The notes: generated by a model not told the origin, from the sequence alone. Counted from the first letter of the stretch, positions 16,584-25,444 are shown. The stretch: 64,000 nt of DNA from Exiguobacterium sp. SL-9 (GCF_004336985.1 NZ_SJUO01000006.1:57917-121916), one strand, 5' to 3'. Numbers and translations: made by a program.

Positions 16584-17456
16584 ATGAAGGATAAGAAACG
16601 AAAAGTTGCTGACGTGGCCATGGCTTTGTTCATTGAGAACGGAGTGCAGCAGACGTCGGTCCAAGAAATCATCGAACGGGCCAACATCTCCAAAGGCACG
16701 TTCTACAATTACTTCGCCTCGAAGACGGACTGTGTCGCCAACATTCTCGAAAATTTGCGCTACGACGCCGGCCAACGACGGATTGAGATGCAGATGGGAC
16801 GTGATAAGCGCGACAAGGACGTCTTTATCGAGCAGATTTCCATCCTCATTCAATTGAACGAAGAACGGAACCTCCACGCCTTGTTCGAGTCGATTATGTC
16901 AGCGAATGAGCCCGAATTGAAAAAGCTCGTCCTCCAACACCGCGTCTATGAAATCGAGTGGCTCGCCATGCGCTTGACGGAGATTATCGGGGAAGCGATT
17001 CGTCCGTATTCGGTCGAGTTGACGGTGCTCTTCAACGGGATGTTGCAACATATCCTGTTCACACTCCGGATCACGAACACGGCCTACTCGATTCAGCGAT
17101 TGATTCGTAATTTGTACGCCTACGTCGAACTGATGGCGGCTCGGATGGTCGATACCGGAGAACATATCCTGAACCCGGTCACGGTCGACCAAATGCGCGG
17201 GACGACGGATAAGAATCTCGTCACGAAAGAGGAGCTAATCGAGATGGCAGCGCGCATCCATGAGCACGTGAAAATGACCGAGGAGCAAGCGGATTTGTTT
17301 GAAGCAATCACATACGAGCTCCATCAAGACCGGCTTCGGAAAATCGTCCTCGAACAGTTGCTCAAGCCGTTCCAACGTTTGTTCAAAGGGGTGACGGGAG
17401 AGACAGAAGTACAAAAGTTCACGAACCTCGTTTGGCTGTATACACGGACACACTAA
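16584..17456 (+). CDS. TetR-family regulator of the efflux pump
   Basis: A 290-aa protein with an N-terminal helix-turn-helix (VQQTSVQEIIERANISKGTFYNYFASK, about residues 21-47). At 290 residues it is much longer than the usual 190-220; the extra C-terminal 90 residues are helical and charged (EHVKMTEEQADLFEAITYELHQDRL). It is divergent from the DHA2 exporter at 14936 with a shared 154-bp region. Role inferred from this layout: drug-responsive repressor of the pump and of itself. Confidence 0.88.
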   Translation: MKDKKRKVADVAMALFIENGVQQTSVQEIIERANISKGTFYNYFASKTDCVANILENLRYDAGQRRIEMQMGRDKRDKDVFIEQISILIQLNEERNLHALFESIMSANEPELKKLVLQHRVYEIEWLAMRLTEIIGEAIRPYSVELTVLFNGMLQHILFTLRITNTAYSIQRLIRNLYAYVELMAARMVDTGEHILNPVTVDQMRGTTDKNLVTKEELIEMAARIHEHVKMTEEQADLFEAITYELHQDRLRKIVLEQLLKPFQRLFKGVTGETEVQKFTNLVWLYTRTH

Positions 17457-17535
17457 CGACAAAAAGTGACTTTATCCGTTAATATAGAAGAAACACGGTA
17501 CGAAAATAAATCTCAAAATATTCCACGAAAAAGAA

Positions 17536-17587
17536 TTGATTCCTACAAATTCATGCGCTACAATCAAATTACCGAAAGCGCTTTCGG
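17536..17587 (+). promoter_or_regulatory. lacI-type promoter and operator
   Basis: The promoter is TTGATT (17536-17541), 17 nt, TACAAT (17559-17564). A perfect 16-bp palindrome CCGAAAGCGCTTTCGG (17572-17587) starts at about the transcription start and ends 15 nt before the LacI start codon, overlapping nothing but the leader. It fits a LacI/CcpA-type operator, most simply autoregulation. Confidence 0.75.
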
Positions 17588-17602
17588 GAAGAGGAGAATG
17601 AC

Positions 17603-18616
17603 ATGGGTACGATTTATGATTTAGCTAAAAAAACCGGCTTTTCGATTACGACCGTCTCTAAAGCGTTGAACAACTATAAGGACGTCAGCGAAAAGACGAG
17701 AGCCAAAATATTACAAGCTGCGGCTGAGATGGACTATCTGCCAAACGCACACGCACAGTCGTTATCGACGAAGAAATCGTGGGCGATCGGGGTCATGTTC
17801 TCAGAAGCGAACGAAGTCGGAATGAAGCATCCATTCTTCAACGGCATCATTGAAAGTTTCCGTCACGCGACCGAGGAGCACGGCTATGATTTGATTTTCG
17901 CCTCGCGAAACCTCCGGAACCGGGACATGAGTTATCTCGAACACTTCAAACATCGAGCAGTCGATGGCATCGTCGTGATTTGTTCGGACCGGATGGACGA
18001 GCAAGTACAAGAGCTCATGCAAAGTGACATCCCGATCGTCGTGGTCGATATGGATAGCGCCAACTGTAGCGTCGTCTATTCGGACAACACGGAAGGTGCC
18101 CGCATGGCTGTAAACTACTTGTACGAGTTAGGACATCGCCACATCGCGCATATCGCCGGAGATTCGTCGATTGACGCTGGTGCGGCCCGGGTGAAAGGGT
18201 ATGAGCTTGCGATGCATGCACTCGACTTACCGATTCAACCTAATCACTTGGTCAACGCCGGATTCTTCTCCGTCGAAGAAGGCAAGCAGGCGATGGAAAA
18301 GTTGTTACAACTGGAGTCACCGCCGACAGCCGTCTTCGTCGCAGGCGACCAAATGGCCATCGGGGCAATCGAAGCCGTCCATGAACACGGTCTCCGGGTC
18401 CCGGAAGACATCTCGATTATCGGCTATGACGACATCGAGATGATCAAGTACATCACACCGAAACTGACGACGATTCGTCAAGATACCGACGAAATCGGAG
18501 AAGCGGCGGCCGAGCTACTCATCGAGCAGATGACAGCCAAAGAACGTCGAACTGAACGTCGCGTCATCCCAGTTCGGTTAATTGAACGGGCGTCCTGCGC
18601 ACCGGTCAAAAAGTAA
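17603..18616 (+). CDS. LacI-family regulator of the beta-glucoside operon
   Basis: A 337-aa protein with an N-terminal LacI helix-turn-helix (TIYDLAKKTGFSITTVSKALNN, with hinge helix DYLPNAHAQSLSTKK) and a periplasmic-binding-protein-like C-terminal domain (GVMFSEAN, GIVVICSDR, YELGHRHIAHIAGDSS, IGYDDIEMIKYITPKLTTIRQD). The ATG follows GAGGAG. The palindromes before its own gene and before the sugar importer at 18813 share the GAAAGCGCTTTC core, so it probably represses both until a beta-glucoside inducer is present. Direct sugar specificity cannot be read from the sequence. Confidence 0.92.
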   Translation: MGTIYDLAKKTGFSITTVSKALNNYKDVSEKTRAKILQAAAEMDYLPNAHAQSLSTKKSWAIGVMFSEANEVGMKHPFFNGIIESFRHATEEHGYDLIFASRNLRNRDMSYLEHFKHRAVDGIVVICSDRMDEQVQELMQSDIPIVVVDMDSANCSVVYSDNTEGARMAVNYLYELGHRHIAHIAGDSSIDAGAARVKGYELAMHALDLPIQPNHLVNAGFFSVEEGKQAMEKLLQLESPPTAVFVAGDQMAIGAIEAVHEHGLRVPEDISIIGYDDIEMIKYITPKLTTIRQDTDEIGEAAAELLIEQMTAKERRTERRVIPVRLIERASCAPVKK

Positions 18617-18626
18617 ACAAGTCACG

Positions 18627-18693
18627 ATGATCTTTCGAAGTCGCTCTGTTCGCTTCAGCGGACTGGAGAAAAGAGAGCGATTTCGAAAATCAT
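18627..18693. repeat. long intercistronic inverted repeat
   Basis: Arms of about 20 nt (ATGATCTTTCGAAGTCGCTCT, from 18627, and AGAGCGATTTCGAAAATCAT, to 18693) pair with one bulge and a G-T difference. The loop contains a smaller CGCT/AGCG hairpin. No U tract follows, so it is not a standard terminator. It separates lacI from the importer operon and could terminate weakly, or protect the 3' end of the lacI message. Confidence 0.55.
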
Positions 18694-18702
18694 TTACCCT
18701 AA

Positions 18703-18786
18703 ATCGAAACCGCTTTCGATATTTTATTTCAGTATTTCCGAAAGCGCTTTCGAAAAATTATTACCTCTTCTTGTAAACGCTTTCTA
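18703..18786. promoter_or_regulatory. three operator-like sites before the sugar importer
   Basis: Site 1 is TCGAAACCGCTTTCGA (18704-18719). Site 2 is the perfect palindrome CGAAAGCGCTTTCG (18739-18752), the same 14-bp core as the site at the lacI promoter. Site 3 is TGTAAACGCTTTCT (18772-18785), close to the CcpA cre consensus. I infer LacI binding at sites 1 and 2 and catabolite repression at site 3. I could not identify a convincing -35/-10 pair. Confidence 0.65.
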
Positions 18787-18812
18787 AAACACTTAAAAGG
18801 ATGGGTTCACAC

Positions 18813-20126
18813 ATGCGTAAAAAATTAGTCAGCTTACTCTCAATCGGAGCACTATCAGTCGGCGTCTTGGGCGCTTGCTCAAACGACGAAGAGACTTCAG
18901 GTTCTGGGTCAGGTTCTAAAGACGACGTTCTCAAAGTTTGGTCGTTCACGGATGAGCTCAAAGAACCAATCAAAACATACGAAGAGAAGAACGGCGTCAA
19001 AGTCGAATTGACAATCGTTCCAATCGCCGACTATCCGACAAAACTCAAGCCAGCACTTGAAAGCGGCGTGGGGGCACCGGACGTCTTCACAGGCGAGATC
19101 GCGTTCCTCAAGCAATGGGTTGACGCAGGCTATTGGGAAAACCTTTCAGATGAGCCGTACAACGTCAACGAAATCTCTGGCGACTATATCCCGTACGTCT
19201 TCGACCTCGGGAAAGACCAAGACGGCAACGTGCGCGCCCTCTCATGGCAAACGACACCAGGTGGCGTCTACTACAAACGTAGCTTAGCAAAAGAAGTCCT
19301 CGGCACAGACGATCCGACTGAAATCGGCAACATGATGAGCTCGATGGACGGCGTCTTCGAAGTTGCTGAGAAGATGAAGCAAAAAGGCTACAAAATGTTC
19401 CCAGACGAAGGCGCGATCCGTTGGTTCTCACAAGGCGCGAACCCAGAAGCATGGGTAAACGACAAGAACGAACTCGTGTTGACAGAAGACAAGATCAACT
19501 ACATGGACTATGCGAAAGAACTTCGTGAGAAACAATACACGGCACTCGCTCCAGAATGGTCACCATCTTGGTTCGAAGGGATGTCGAAGCCAATCAAAGT
19601 GAAAGAAGGCGGCAAAGAAACGGAAACAGAAGTCTTCTCTTACGTCCTTCCGACATGGGGCCTTCACAGCGTCTTGAAAGACAGCGCGAAAGATACAGCC
19701 GGTGACTGGGCAGTCACGAACGGTCCAAGCCCGTACTTCTGGGGCGGCACATGGCTCGGTGTTTACGAAGGATCGAAAAACAAAGAAGCTGCTTACGACT
19801 TCGTGAAGCTCATGACACAAGACGAAGAGTTCTTGACTGGCTGGGCTGAAGAGACAGGTGACGTCCTCGCTTACAAACCAGTTACCGACAAAATCAAAGA
19901 CGACTTCAGCGATGAGTTCCTCGGCGGACAGAACAACTACGAGTTCTTCCTCGACCAAGCGGATGAAATCACACCGGGAATCGTCACGAAATACGACCAA
20001 CAGCTCGACACGCTCTACGGCGCTTCAGTCCTCCAGTACGTAGAAGGCAAGAAGTCGAAAGAAGAAGCGATCGAAGAGTTCAAGAAACAAGCGAAAAACG
20101 CTTACCCAGACATTACAGTTGACTGA
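18813..20126 (+). CDS. sugar ABC transporter solute-binding lipoprotein
   Basis: The start at 18813 is preferred over 18801 because AAAAGGA would touch the latter. The 437-aa protein has a lipoprotein signal peptide with lipobox LGAC (lipidated Cys about residue 22) and a family-1 extracellular solute-binding fold (VELTIVPIADYPTKLKPALESG, GAPDVFTGE). It sits on the outer face of the membrane and delivers a sugar, probably a beta-linked glucan oligomer, to the permeases that follow; the GH1 enzyme at the operon end supports this. Codons are strongly biased to C-ending forms, as expected of an abundant protein. Confidence 0.92.
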   Translation: MRKKLVSLLSIGALSVGVLGACSNDEETSGSGSGSKDDVLKVWSFTDELKEPIKTYEEKNGVKVELTIVPIADYPTKLKPALESGVGAPDVFTGEIAFLKQWVDAGYWENLSDEPYNVNEISGDYIPYVFDLGKDQDGNVRALSWQTTPGGVYYKRSLAKEVLGTDDPTEIGNMMSSMDGVFEVAEKMKQKGYKMFPDEGAIRWFSQGANPEAWVNDKNELVLTEDKINYMDYAKELREKQYTALAPEWSPSWFEGMSKPIKVKEGGKETETEVFSYVLPTWGLHSVLKDSAKDTAGDWAVTNGPSPYFWGGTWLGVYEGSKNKEAAYDFVKLMTQDEEFLTGWAEETGDVLAYKPVTDKIKDDFSDEFLGGQNNYEFFLDQADEITPGIVTKYDQQLDTLYGASVLQYVEGKKSKEEAIEEFKKQAKNAYPDITVD

Positions 20127-20130
20127 GGCC

Positions 20131-20170
20131 AGCTAACCCGTGGGGGGATTTCCCCCCTTTGAGGGTTGCT
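20131..20170 (+). ncRNA. intercistronic stabilising hairpin
   Basis: GGGGGG/CCCCCC with an ATTT loop, extended by AGCTAACCC/GGGTTGCT outside, forms a very stable stem just after the binding-protein stop and 20 nt before the first permease. There is no U tract, so it is a message-stability or differential-expression element rather than a strong terminator. Such structures commonly let the binding protein outnumber the permeases. Confidence 0.65.
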
Positions 20171-20189
20171 AGGGAAGGAGTAACACGAC

Positions 20190-21089
20190 GTGAAAAAATT
20201 AGACCGCTATGGCTATGCCTTTATTGCCCCGTTTTGGGTCGTCTTTTTGACATTCAGTATTTATCCGGTCTTCTTGACCCTGTACTACAGTTTTACTAAC
20301 TATACCGGCAGCCCGGGAGAAGAGGTCGTCGGATTCGCCAACTACACGCGACTCTTGACGGATACGTACTTCATCGAGGCGTTCGTCAATACGATCAAGA
20401 TTTGGGGAGTAAACTTTGCCTTACAGATCGGTCTTGCACTGGCTCTCGCACTCCTGTTCTCAGATCTTCGTCTAAAATTGAAGGGCCTCGCGTTCTTCCG
20501 TTCATTTTTCTACTTGCCTAACTTGATCACGATCAGTTCGGTCGCGCTCTTGTTCGGTATCTTGCTTGACTGGCAGCACGGTTCACTCAACATGATCCTC
20601 TTGAAACTAGGAATCATCTCGGACCCGATCAACTGGTTATCGCAACCGGTGACGGCACAACTGTCCGTCTCGCTCATTTTGACATGGATGTGGTTCGGTC
20701 ACTCGTTCATCATCGTCATGGCCGGCGTGTCGGGGATTTCAAAAGATTTCTTCGAAGCTGCCCATATCGATGGCGCGAACCGTTGGCAAATGTTTACGTT
20801 CGTCACACTGCCACTACTTAAACCGATTCTCTTGTACATCATGATCACATCGCTCATCGGTGGACTTCAACTGTTCGACCTTCCGCTCCTCTTAACGGAT
20901 GGAATCGGCGCACCAGATGGCTCATTGAACACGATGGTACTTTACTTGTACAACCAGGCATTCAAGTATAACAACTACGGCTATGCGGCAGCGGTCGCTT
21001 ACGGCTTGTTCTTGATCACACTCGTCTTCTCGGCGATTGTCTTCAAAGGCATGTTCCGTAAAGAACGCGCTGCGCAGAAGGGAGCATAA
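20190..21089 (+). CDS. sugar ABC transporter permease (MalF-like)
   Basis: The start is GTG at 20190 after GGAAGGAG. The 299-aa protein has six transmembrane helices and the conserved EAA loop (FFEAAHIDGANRWQMFTFVTLPLLKP), which docks to an ATPase. The first helix pair and PF.V.FLTFSIYPVFLT pattern mark the MalF/UgpA class of sugar permeases. No ATPase gene is in the operon, so it probably uses a shared MsmX-type ATPase encoded elsewhere. Confidence 0.93.
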   Translation: MKKLDRYGYAFIAPFWVVFLTFSIYPVFLTLYYSFTNYTGSPGEEVVGFANYTRLLTDTYFIEAFVNTIKIWGVNFALQIGLALALALLFSDLRLKLKGLAFFRSFFYLPNLITISSVALLFGILLDWQHGSLNMILLKLGIISDPINWLSQPVTAQLSVSLILTWMWFGHSFIIVMAGVSGISKDFFEAAHIDGANRWQMFTFVTLPLLKPILLYIMITSLIGGLQLFDLPLLLTDGIGAPDGSLNTMVLYLYNQAFKYNNYGYAAAVAYGLFLITLVFSAIVFKGMFRKERAAQKGA

Positions 21090-21092
21090 GCA

Positions 21093-22019
21093 ATGGAACA
21101 AAATGCAGAATCACGGCGTATGCTCGCCGACAGCGAAGTGCAGCCGCCACGCAAAGAGACACCGCGTCAAGTCGATCCGCCGCAACAAAAGCAAAAGAAA
21201 AAACTGTTCAGCCGGGGTGTCATCTATACGGGCTTGATCGTCTTGACGATCGTTTGCTTCATCCCGTTCCTCATGATGCTCGTCAACGCGACACGGACGA
21301 ACGGAGAAATCATGTCTGGTTTCTCTCTTCTCCCGGGGACGGCACTCATCGAGAACTATGCGATTTTGAGTGACTACATCAACATCTGGAACGGCTTCAA
21401 GAACAGCTTGATTATCGCCGTTCTCGTCACACTGTTATCTGGTTACTTCTCGGCGATGACCGCATTCGGTTTTGCGTTCTACGACTTCAAAGGGAAAAAT
21501 GTGATGTTCATCTTCATGCTCGTCATGATGATGGTCCCAGGCCAACTCGGACTCATCGGGTTCTACGAGATTTCGAAGACGCTCGGGATTCTCGATTCGT
21601 TCATCCCGCTCATCATTCCGTCAATCGCGAGTCCGTTCGTCGTCTTCTTCATCCGGCAGTACACGCAGGCCACGCTTCATGTCAGTATGATCGAAGCGGC
21701 CCGAATCGATGGGGCGAGCGAGCTTCGCATCTTCCATACGATCGCGCTTCCGATGATGATGCCGGCTGTCGCCACGATGTCGATCTTCACGTTCATCGGC
21801 TCATGGAACAACTACCTAATGCCGCTCGTGCTCTTGTTCTCACCAGAGAAGTACACGTTACCGGTCCTCATGGGCTTCCTGAAAGGCTCACAAGTCGCCG
21901 AGAACCTCGGTGCCCTTTACCTCGGTATCGCCATCTCGGTCGTGCCGATCATGATCGCCTTCTTGTTCATGTCGAAGTATATCGTCAGCAGTATCTCGGC
22001 TGGTGCGGTCAAAGAATAA
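21093..22019 (+). CDS. sugar ABC transporter permease (MalG-like)
   Basis: A 308-aa protein, 3 nt after the first permease. It has a hydrophilic N-terminal tail of about 45 residues rich in Gln, Lys and Arg before the first helix, then six helices and the EAA loop (MIEAARIDGASELRIFHTIALPMMMP). It forms a heterodimeric channel with the product of 20190-21089. The long tail is unusual for MalG-like proteins. Confidence 0.92.
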   Translation: MEQNAESRRMLADSEVQPPRKETPRQVDPPQQKQKKKLFSRGVIYTGLIVLTIVCFIPFLMMLVNATRTNGEIMSGFSLLPGTALIENYAILSDYINIWNGFKNSLIIAVLVTLLSGYFSAMTAFGFAFYDFKGKNVMFIFMLVMMMVPGQLGLIGFYEISKTLGILDSFIPLIIPSIASPFVVFFIRQYTQATLHVSMIEAARIDGASELRIFHTIALPMMMPAVATMSIFTFIGSWNNYLMPLVLLFSPEKYTLPVLMGFLKGSQVAENLGALYLGIAISVVPIMIAFLFMSKYIVSSISAGAVKE

Positions 22020-22043
22020 CTAGAGAGAAAAGAGGAATGGACT

Positions 22044-23396
22044 ATGCAGTTTAACAAAGACTTTGTCTTCGGCACCGCGACCTCGTCGTATCAGATTGAA
22101 GGCGCGCATAACGAAGACGGGCGTACGCCGTCGATTTGGGACATGTTCTGTGACATCGACGGACGCGTGTTCGAGAAGCATAACGGTGACGTCGCGTGCG
22201 ACCACTACCATCGCTTCGAAGAAGACATCCAGCACATCAAACAGCTCGGTGTCGACACGTATCGCTTCTCGATCGCGTGGCCGCGCATCTTTCCGGCGAA
22301 GGGGGAGTTCAACCCGGCTGGGATGGCGTTCTATAAGACGCTCGCGACACGCCTCCGTGAGGAAGGTATCAAGCCGGCCGTCACGCTCTACCACTGGGAT
22401 CTCCCGATGTGGGCACATGAAGAAGGCGGCTGGGTGAACCGCGACTCGGTCGACTGGTTCCTTGACTACGCCAAAGTATGCTTCGATGAGCTTGACGGCA
22501 TCGTCGACTCATGGATCACGCACAATGAGCCATGGTGTGCCGGCTTCCTCGGCTACCATCTCGGTGTCCACGCACCGGGGCATCGCGACATGAACGAAGC
22601 GGTCCGCGCCGTGCACCATATGCTCCTCTCGCACGGGAAAGCAGTCGAACTGTTGAAGCAAGAGTTGAAGTCGACGACGCCGATCGGGATCACGCTCAAC
22701 CTGTCACCGGTTTACGCCAAGACGGACTCGGTAAATGACCGACTCGCCCAAAACAACTCGGACGGTTACTCGAATCGCTGGTTCCTCGACCCGGTTTTCA
22801 AAGGTCAGTATCCGGTCGACATGATGAACTTGTTTGCGAAATATGTTCATACGTACGACTTCATCAAACTAGGTGACATGGAGACGATCTCGACAGAGTG
22901 CGACTTCTTCGGCATCAACTTCTACAGCCGCGGACTCGTTGAGTTCAGCGCAGCCAACGACTTCATGACGGTCGGTGCTTACTCCGATTACGACAAGACG
23001 GGCATGGGCTGGGATATCGCCCCGAACGAATTCAAAGACCTGATCCGTCGCTTACGTAACGAGTACACTGATCTTCCTATCATCATCACCGAGAACGGCG
23101 CCGCGTATGACGACGTGCTTGAGAACGGCGAAGTCCATGACGATAAACGGATCGACTACGTCCAAAAGCACCTCACAGCCGTATCTGATTTGAACGATGA
23201 AGGCATGAACATCGCTGGCTACTATCTCTGGTCCTTGATGGACAACTTCGAATGGAGCTTCGGTTACGAGAAGCGCTTCGGCATTCTCTACATCGACTTC
23301 GACACACAAGAGCGCGTCTGGAAAGACAGCGCGAAATGGTACGCAGGCGTCATCGCGGACCATAAAGCCAAACACGCGGATAGCGTCGAGGCGTAA
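22044..23396 (+). CDS. bglA: GH1 beta-glucosidase
   Basis: A 450-aa glycoside hydrolase family 1 enzyme of normal length. The N-terminal signature is FVFGTATSSYQIEGAHNEDG, the acid/base glutamate is E162 in THNEPW, and the nucleophile is E350 in ITENGAAY. Cytoplasmic; it would cleave cellobiose or similar beta-glucosides brought in by the ABC importer upstream, releasing glucose. The gene follows the permease by 24 bp with AAAGAGGAATG as its leader and ends at a terminator. The substrate is inferred from context and family. Confidence 0.93.
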   Translation: MQFNKDFVFGTATSSYQIEGAHNEDGRTPSIWDMFCDIDGRVFEKHNGDVACDHYHRFEEDIQHIKQLGVDTYRFSIAWPRIFPAKGEFNPAGMAFYKTLATRLREEGIKPAVTLYHWDLPMWAHEEGGWVNRDSVDWFLDYAKVCFDELDGIVDSWITHNEPWCAGFLGYHLGVHAPGHRDMNEAVRAVHHMLLSHGKAVELLKQELKSTTPIGITLNLSPVYAKTDSVNDRLAQNNSDGYSNRWFLDPVFKGQYPVDMMNLFAKYVHTYDFIKLGDMETISTECDFFGINFYSRGLVEFSAANDFMTVGAYSDYDKTGMGWDIAPNEFKDLIRRLRNEYTDLPIIITENGAAYDDVLENGEVHDDKRIDYVQKHLTAVSDLNDEGMNIAGYYLWSLMDNFEWSFGYEKRFGILYIDFDTQERVWKDSAKWYAGVIADHKAKHADSVEA

Positions 23397-23400
23397 GACG

Positions 23401-23434
23401 AATCCCTCCCTGCCGCTACAGGGATGGATTTTTT
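23401..23434 (+). terminator. intrinsic terminator of the beta-glucoside operon
   Basis: AATCCCTCCCTG/CAGGGATGGATT pairs with one mismatch and runs into TTTTTT, directly after the bglA stop. Confidence 0.85.
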
Positions 23435-23533
23435 GTGTGGATAAATAAAGTTACTGGGAAAAGTAATATTATAAGAACCATTTTGGTAAAGTATAGGTAA
23501 TATAGTAATTTAATTGATAAATGAGGTGGGAAT

Positions 23534-24667
23534 ATGAATAACAAAAATCTTGAAAGTACGTTCCGATACGTATTAAATAATTATTTGACTGAAAAGCAAT
23601 CCCCATTTAAAAAAAACGAACTCAGTCGTGAAGTTAGAAAAGAAATTCCGAATTTAATGTATGAGCAGTTAAACTTAGATCAGAAAAAATATACAATCAC
23701 TGGTTCAGTAGGGAAGGGGAATTGGGCGACAGTTCCTTGGATCGGTTGTTTTGATCGAGCAATTACTTCTTCAGCAACCAGAGGGTACTATCTGGTGTAT
23801 CTTTTTAAAAGCGACATGTCTGGATTTTATCTTAGTTTGAATCAGGGATATACATATTTCAGTAAAGAATACGGAGCGAAATTGGGAAAAGAGAAAGCTA
23901 GAACAGCTGCTAGCATTATGCGCAGTAAAATCAATGTACCTTCAAAGTTTAATCTGAAAAAAATTGATTTAGCATCACAAAAGGATTTAGCAATTGGATA
24001 TGAAAATGGTCATATTATGGGTATCTATTATGATATGAACGCGATACCAGATAACTCGGTTCTCATACATGACTTTAGTTTGCTGTTAGAAAGCTATCAA
24101 AAATTAAAGACACTACTTAACGACCGAAGTGCTGAAGAATTCAACAGGTATATCCTTTTAAAAGATGATAATGAATATCTTGAAAATAATGAAATCGAGT
24201 ATCAACAAGCTATTGATCGATATTCTGGTATCGTCAAAGAAGAAGATCCATCTTTACATGAAGTGCCAAGACCACGTAAACAGCTAGTCATTGATGAAGG
24301 TGGTCGTCAAAAATACCCAAGAGATGTTCGAGAGGCGGCTGCAGCATTGACCAGAGCAGGGCACCAATGTGAGGTAGGATCTGAGCACGCAACCTTTATT
24401 TCTAAATCTTCGAGACATCCATATTGTGAAGCGCACCATTTCGTGGGAATATCTCGATATGATGATTTTCCAGATGTTGATTTAGATCGTGCTGCGAATA
24501 TTATCTGCTTATGCGCCAACTGCCATCGCAAAATTCATTACGGAGTAGATGAAGATCGTGTAGACATGATTAAAGAACTCTATGAACTAGTGAATCCAAG
24601 ATTAGAAAAAGTCGGGATCCAAGTTACTTTGAATCAAGTCAAAGAATATTACGGGATAGGGAAGTGA
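23534..24667 (+). CDS. MrcB-N/HNH endonuclease, putative modification-dependent restriction enzyme
   Basis: A 377-aa protein. Residues about 50-190 match the MrcB-N (DUF3578) head domain (GKGNWATVPWIGCFDRAIT and GYYLVYLFKSDMSGFYLSLNQG). The C-terminal third is an HNH nuclease (CEAHHFVGIS, then CANCHRKIHYG) with paired Cys residues for a zinc site. This head-plus-HNH layout is known from ScoMcrA-like and other Type IV enzymes that cut DNA with modified bases. It is visibly AT-richer than its neighbours and codon use is A/T-ended, so it was probably acquired. No methyltransferase lies beside it. Confidence 0.82.
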   Translation: MNNKNLESTFRYVLNNYLTEKQSPFKKNELSREVRKEIPNLMYEQLNLDQKKYTITGSVGKGNWATVPWIGCFDRAITSSATRGYYLVYLFKSDMSGFYLSLNQGYTYFSKEYGAKLGKEKARTAASIMRSKINVPSKFNLKKIDLASQKDLAIGYENGHIMGIYYDMNAIPDNSVLIHDFSLLLESYQKLKTLLNDRSAEEFNRYILLKDDNEYLENNEIEYQQAIDRYSGIVKEEDPSLHEVPRPRKQLVIDEGGRQKYPRDVREAAAALTRAGHQCEVGSEHATFISKSSRHPYCEAHHFVGISRYDDFPDVDLDRAANIICLCANCHRKIHYGVDEDRVDMIKELYELVNPRLEKVGIQVTLNQVKEYYGIGK

Positions 24668-24707
24668 TTTATTAAGTACACAAGACGTTTAAAGGAGGTT
24701 GTTACTA

Positions 24708-24950
24708 ATGAAACGCGAGTATGCGACATACGAAGTGACAGGTTACGACGATAAAGGGAAAATCAAGTTCATTCACTTGAAGGAAGGCGAGTTCGTCTTA
24801 CCGGTCGAGATTAAGGGCGACGACTTGACGAAAATCAAGAAGATGATGGAGCTCAATCCGGGGGTGACGGTCATCGTGCATGCGGCCGTCGATCAGAAAC
24901 GGATGCGTCTACAGGAGATTGACGGCTATTCACTGCGAAAGGACGGATAA
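24708..24950 (+). CDS. hypothetical 80-aa protein
   Basis: The start at 24708 follows AAAGGAGG. The product is soluble and charged (MKREYATYEVTGYDDKGKIK), with no helix or signal peptide. It ends 2 nt before the next gene, so the two are cotranscribed. I recognise no domain; the neighbour looks like an immunity protein, so a role as its partner is possible but unsupported. Confidence 0.6.
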   Translation: MKREYATYEVTGYDDKGKIKFIHLKEGEFVLPVEIKGDDLTKIKKMMELNPGVTVIVHAAVDQKRMRLQEIDGYSLRKDG

Positions 24951-24952
24951 CG

Positions 24953-25444
24953 ATGCCGATTGCGAAATTGATGTCGCGTGACGAGACGATGGATGTGACG
25001 ATCGAGAGTTACGCGTACGCCTATCCAGACGCCGACAACATGCATGACGCGTCGTGGCATCGGAATTGGGTAGGACTCCATACGCCTGACCATCGCATCA
25101 CGTTCGACGACATTATGCTCGACAGTTTGATCGTGGCGCGCTACATATCTGTGTTCGAGTCGTTTGTTGCCGGGGTCGTGTCTGAAGTCGTGTTCGCGCC
25201 GACAGAACCGTTCGTCAGCTTAGTGTTGGTGAGAAGAGATCTGGATGGGGATGAGGTCATAGTAAATGGGTATCTCGAGCATCCACTTGGGAACGAGGCG
25301 GAAGCGCTTGATATTAAATTTGAAACCTCTGTAGCGAACGTGAAACGCTTCCTTGAAGGCTTAAGGGATATCGCGATTGAATTTCCGGTCCGGGAATTGG
25401 AGAGCGATCTGAAACAGGAAAATCGGCACAAAAAAACACCGTGA
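24953..25444 (+). CDS. WapI-like immunity protein, possible
   Basis: A 163-aa soluble acidic protein. The N-terminal region (IESYAYAYPDADNMHDASWHRNWVGLHT) resembles WapI-family immunity proteins, which have a similar aromatic D-x-x-W pattern near the start. A companion toxin gene is not visible nearby. The 3' end overlaps the terminator that serves the opposite-strand small-membrane-protein operon. The assignment is by motif resemblance only. Confidence 0.45.
   Translation: MPIAKLMSRDETMDVTIESYAYAYPDADNMHDASWHRNWVGLHTPDHRITFDDIMLDSLIVARYISVFESFVAGVVSEVVFAPTEPFVSLVLVRRDLDGDEVIVNGYLEHPLGNEAEALDIKFETSVANVKRFLEGLRDIAIEFPVRELESDLKQENRHKKTP

Noticed and set aside
17572..17587. CcpA cre site in front of lacI as the main control
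   Set aside because: The palindrome fits a LacI-family operator equally well or better; the same core in front of the importer suggests the local LacI protein.
24708..25444. Toxin-antitoxin pair
   Set aside because: Neither protein shows a toxin motif or a DNA-binding antitoxin domain; left as hypothetical and immunity-like.
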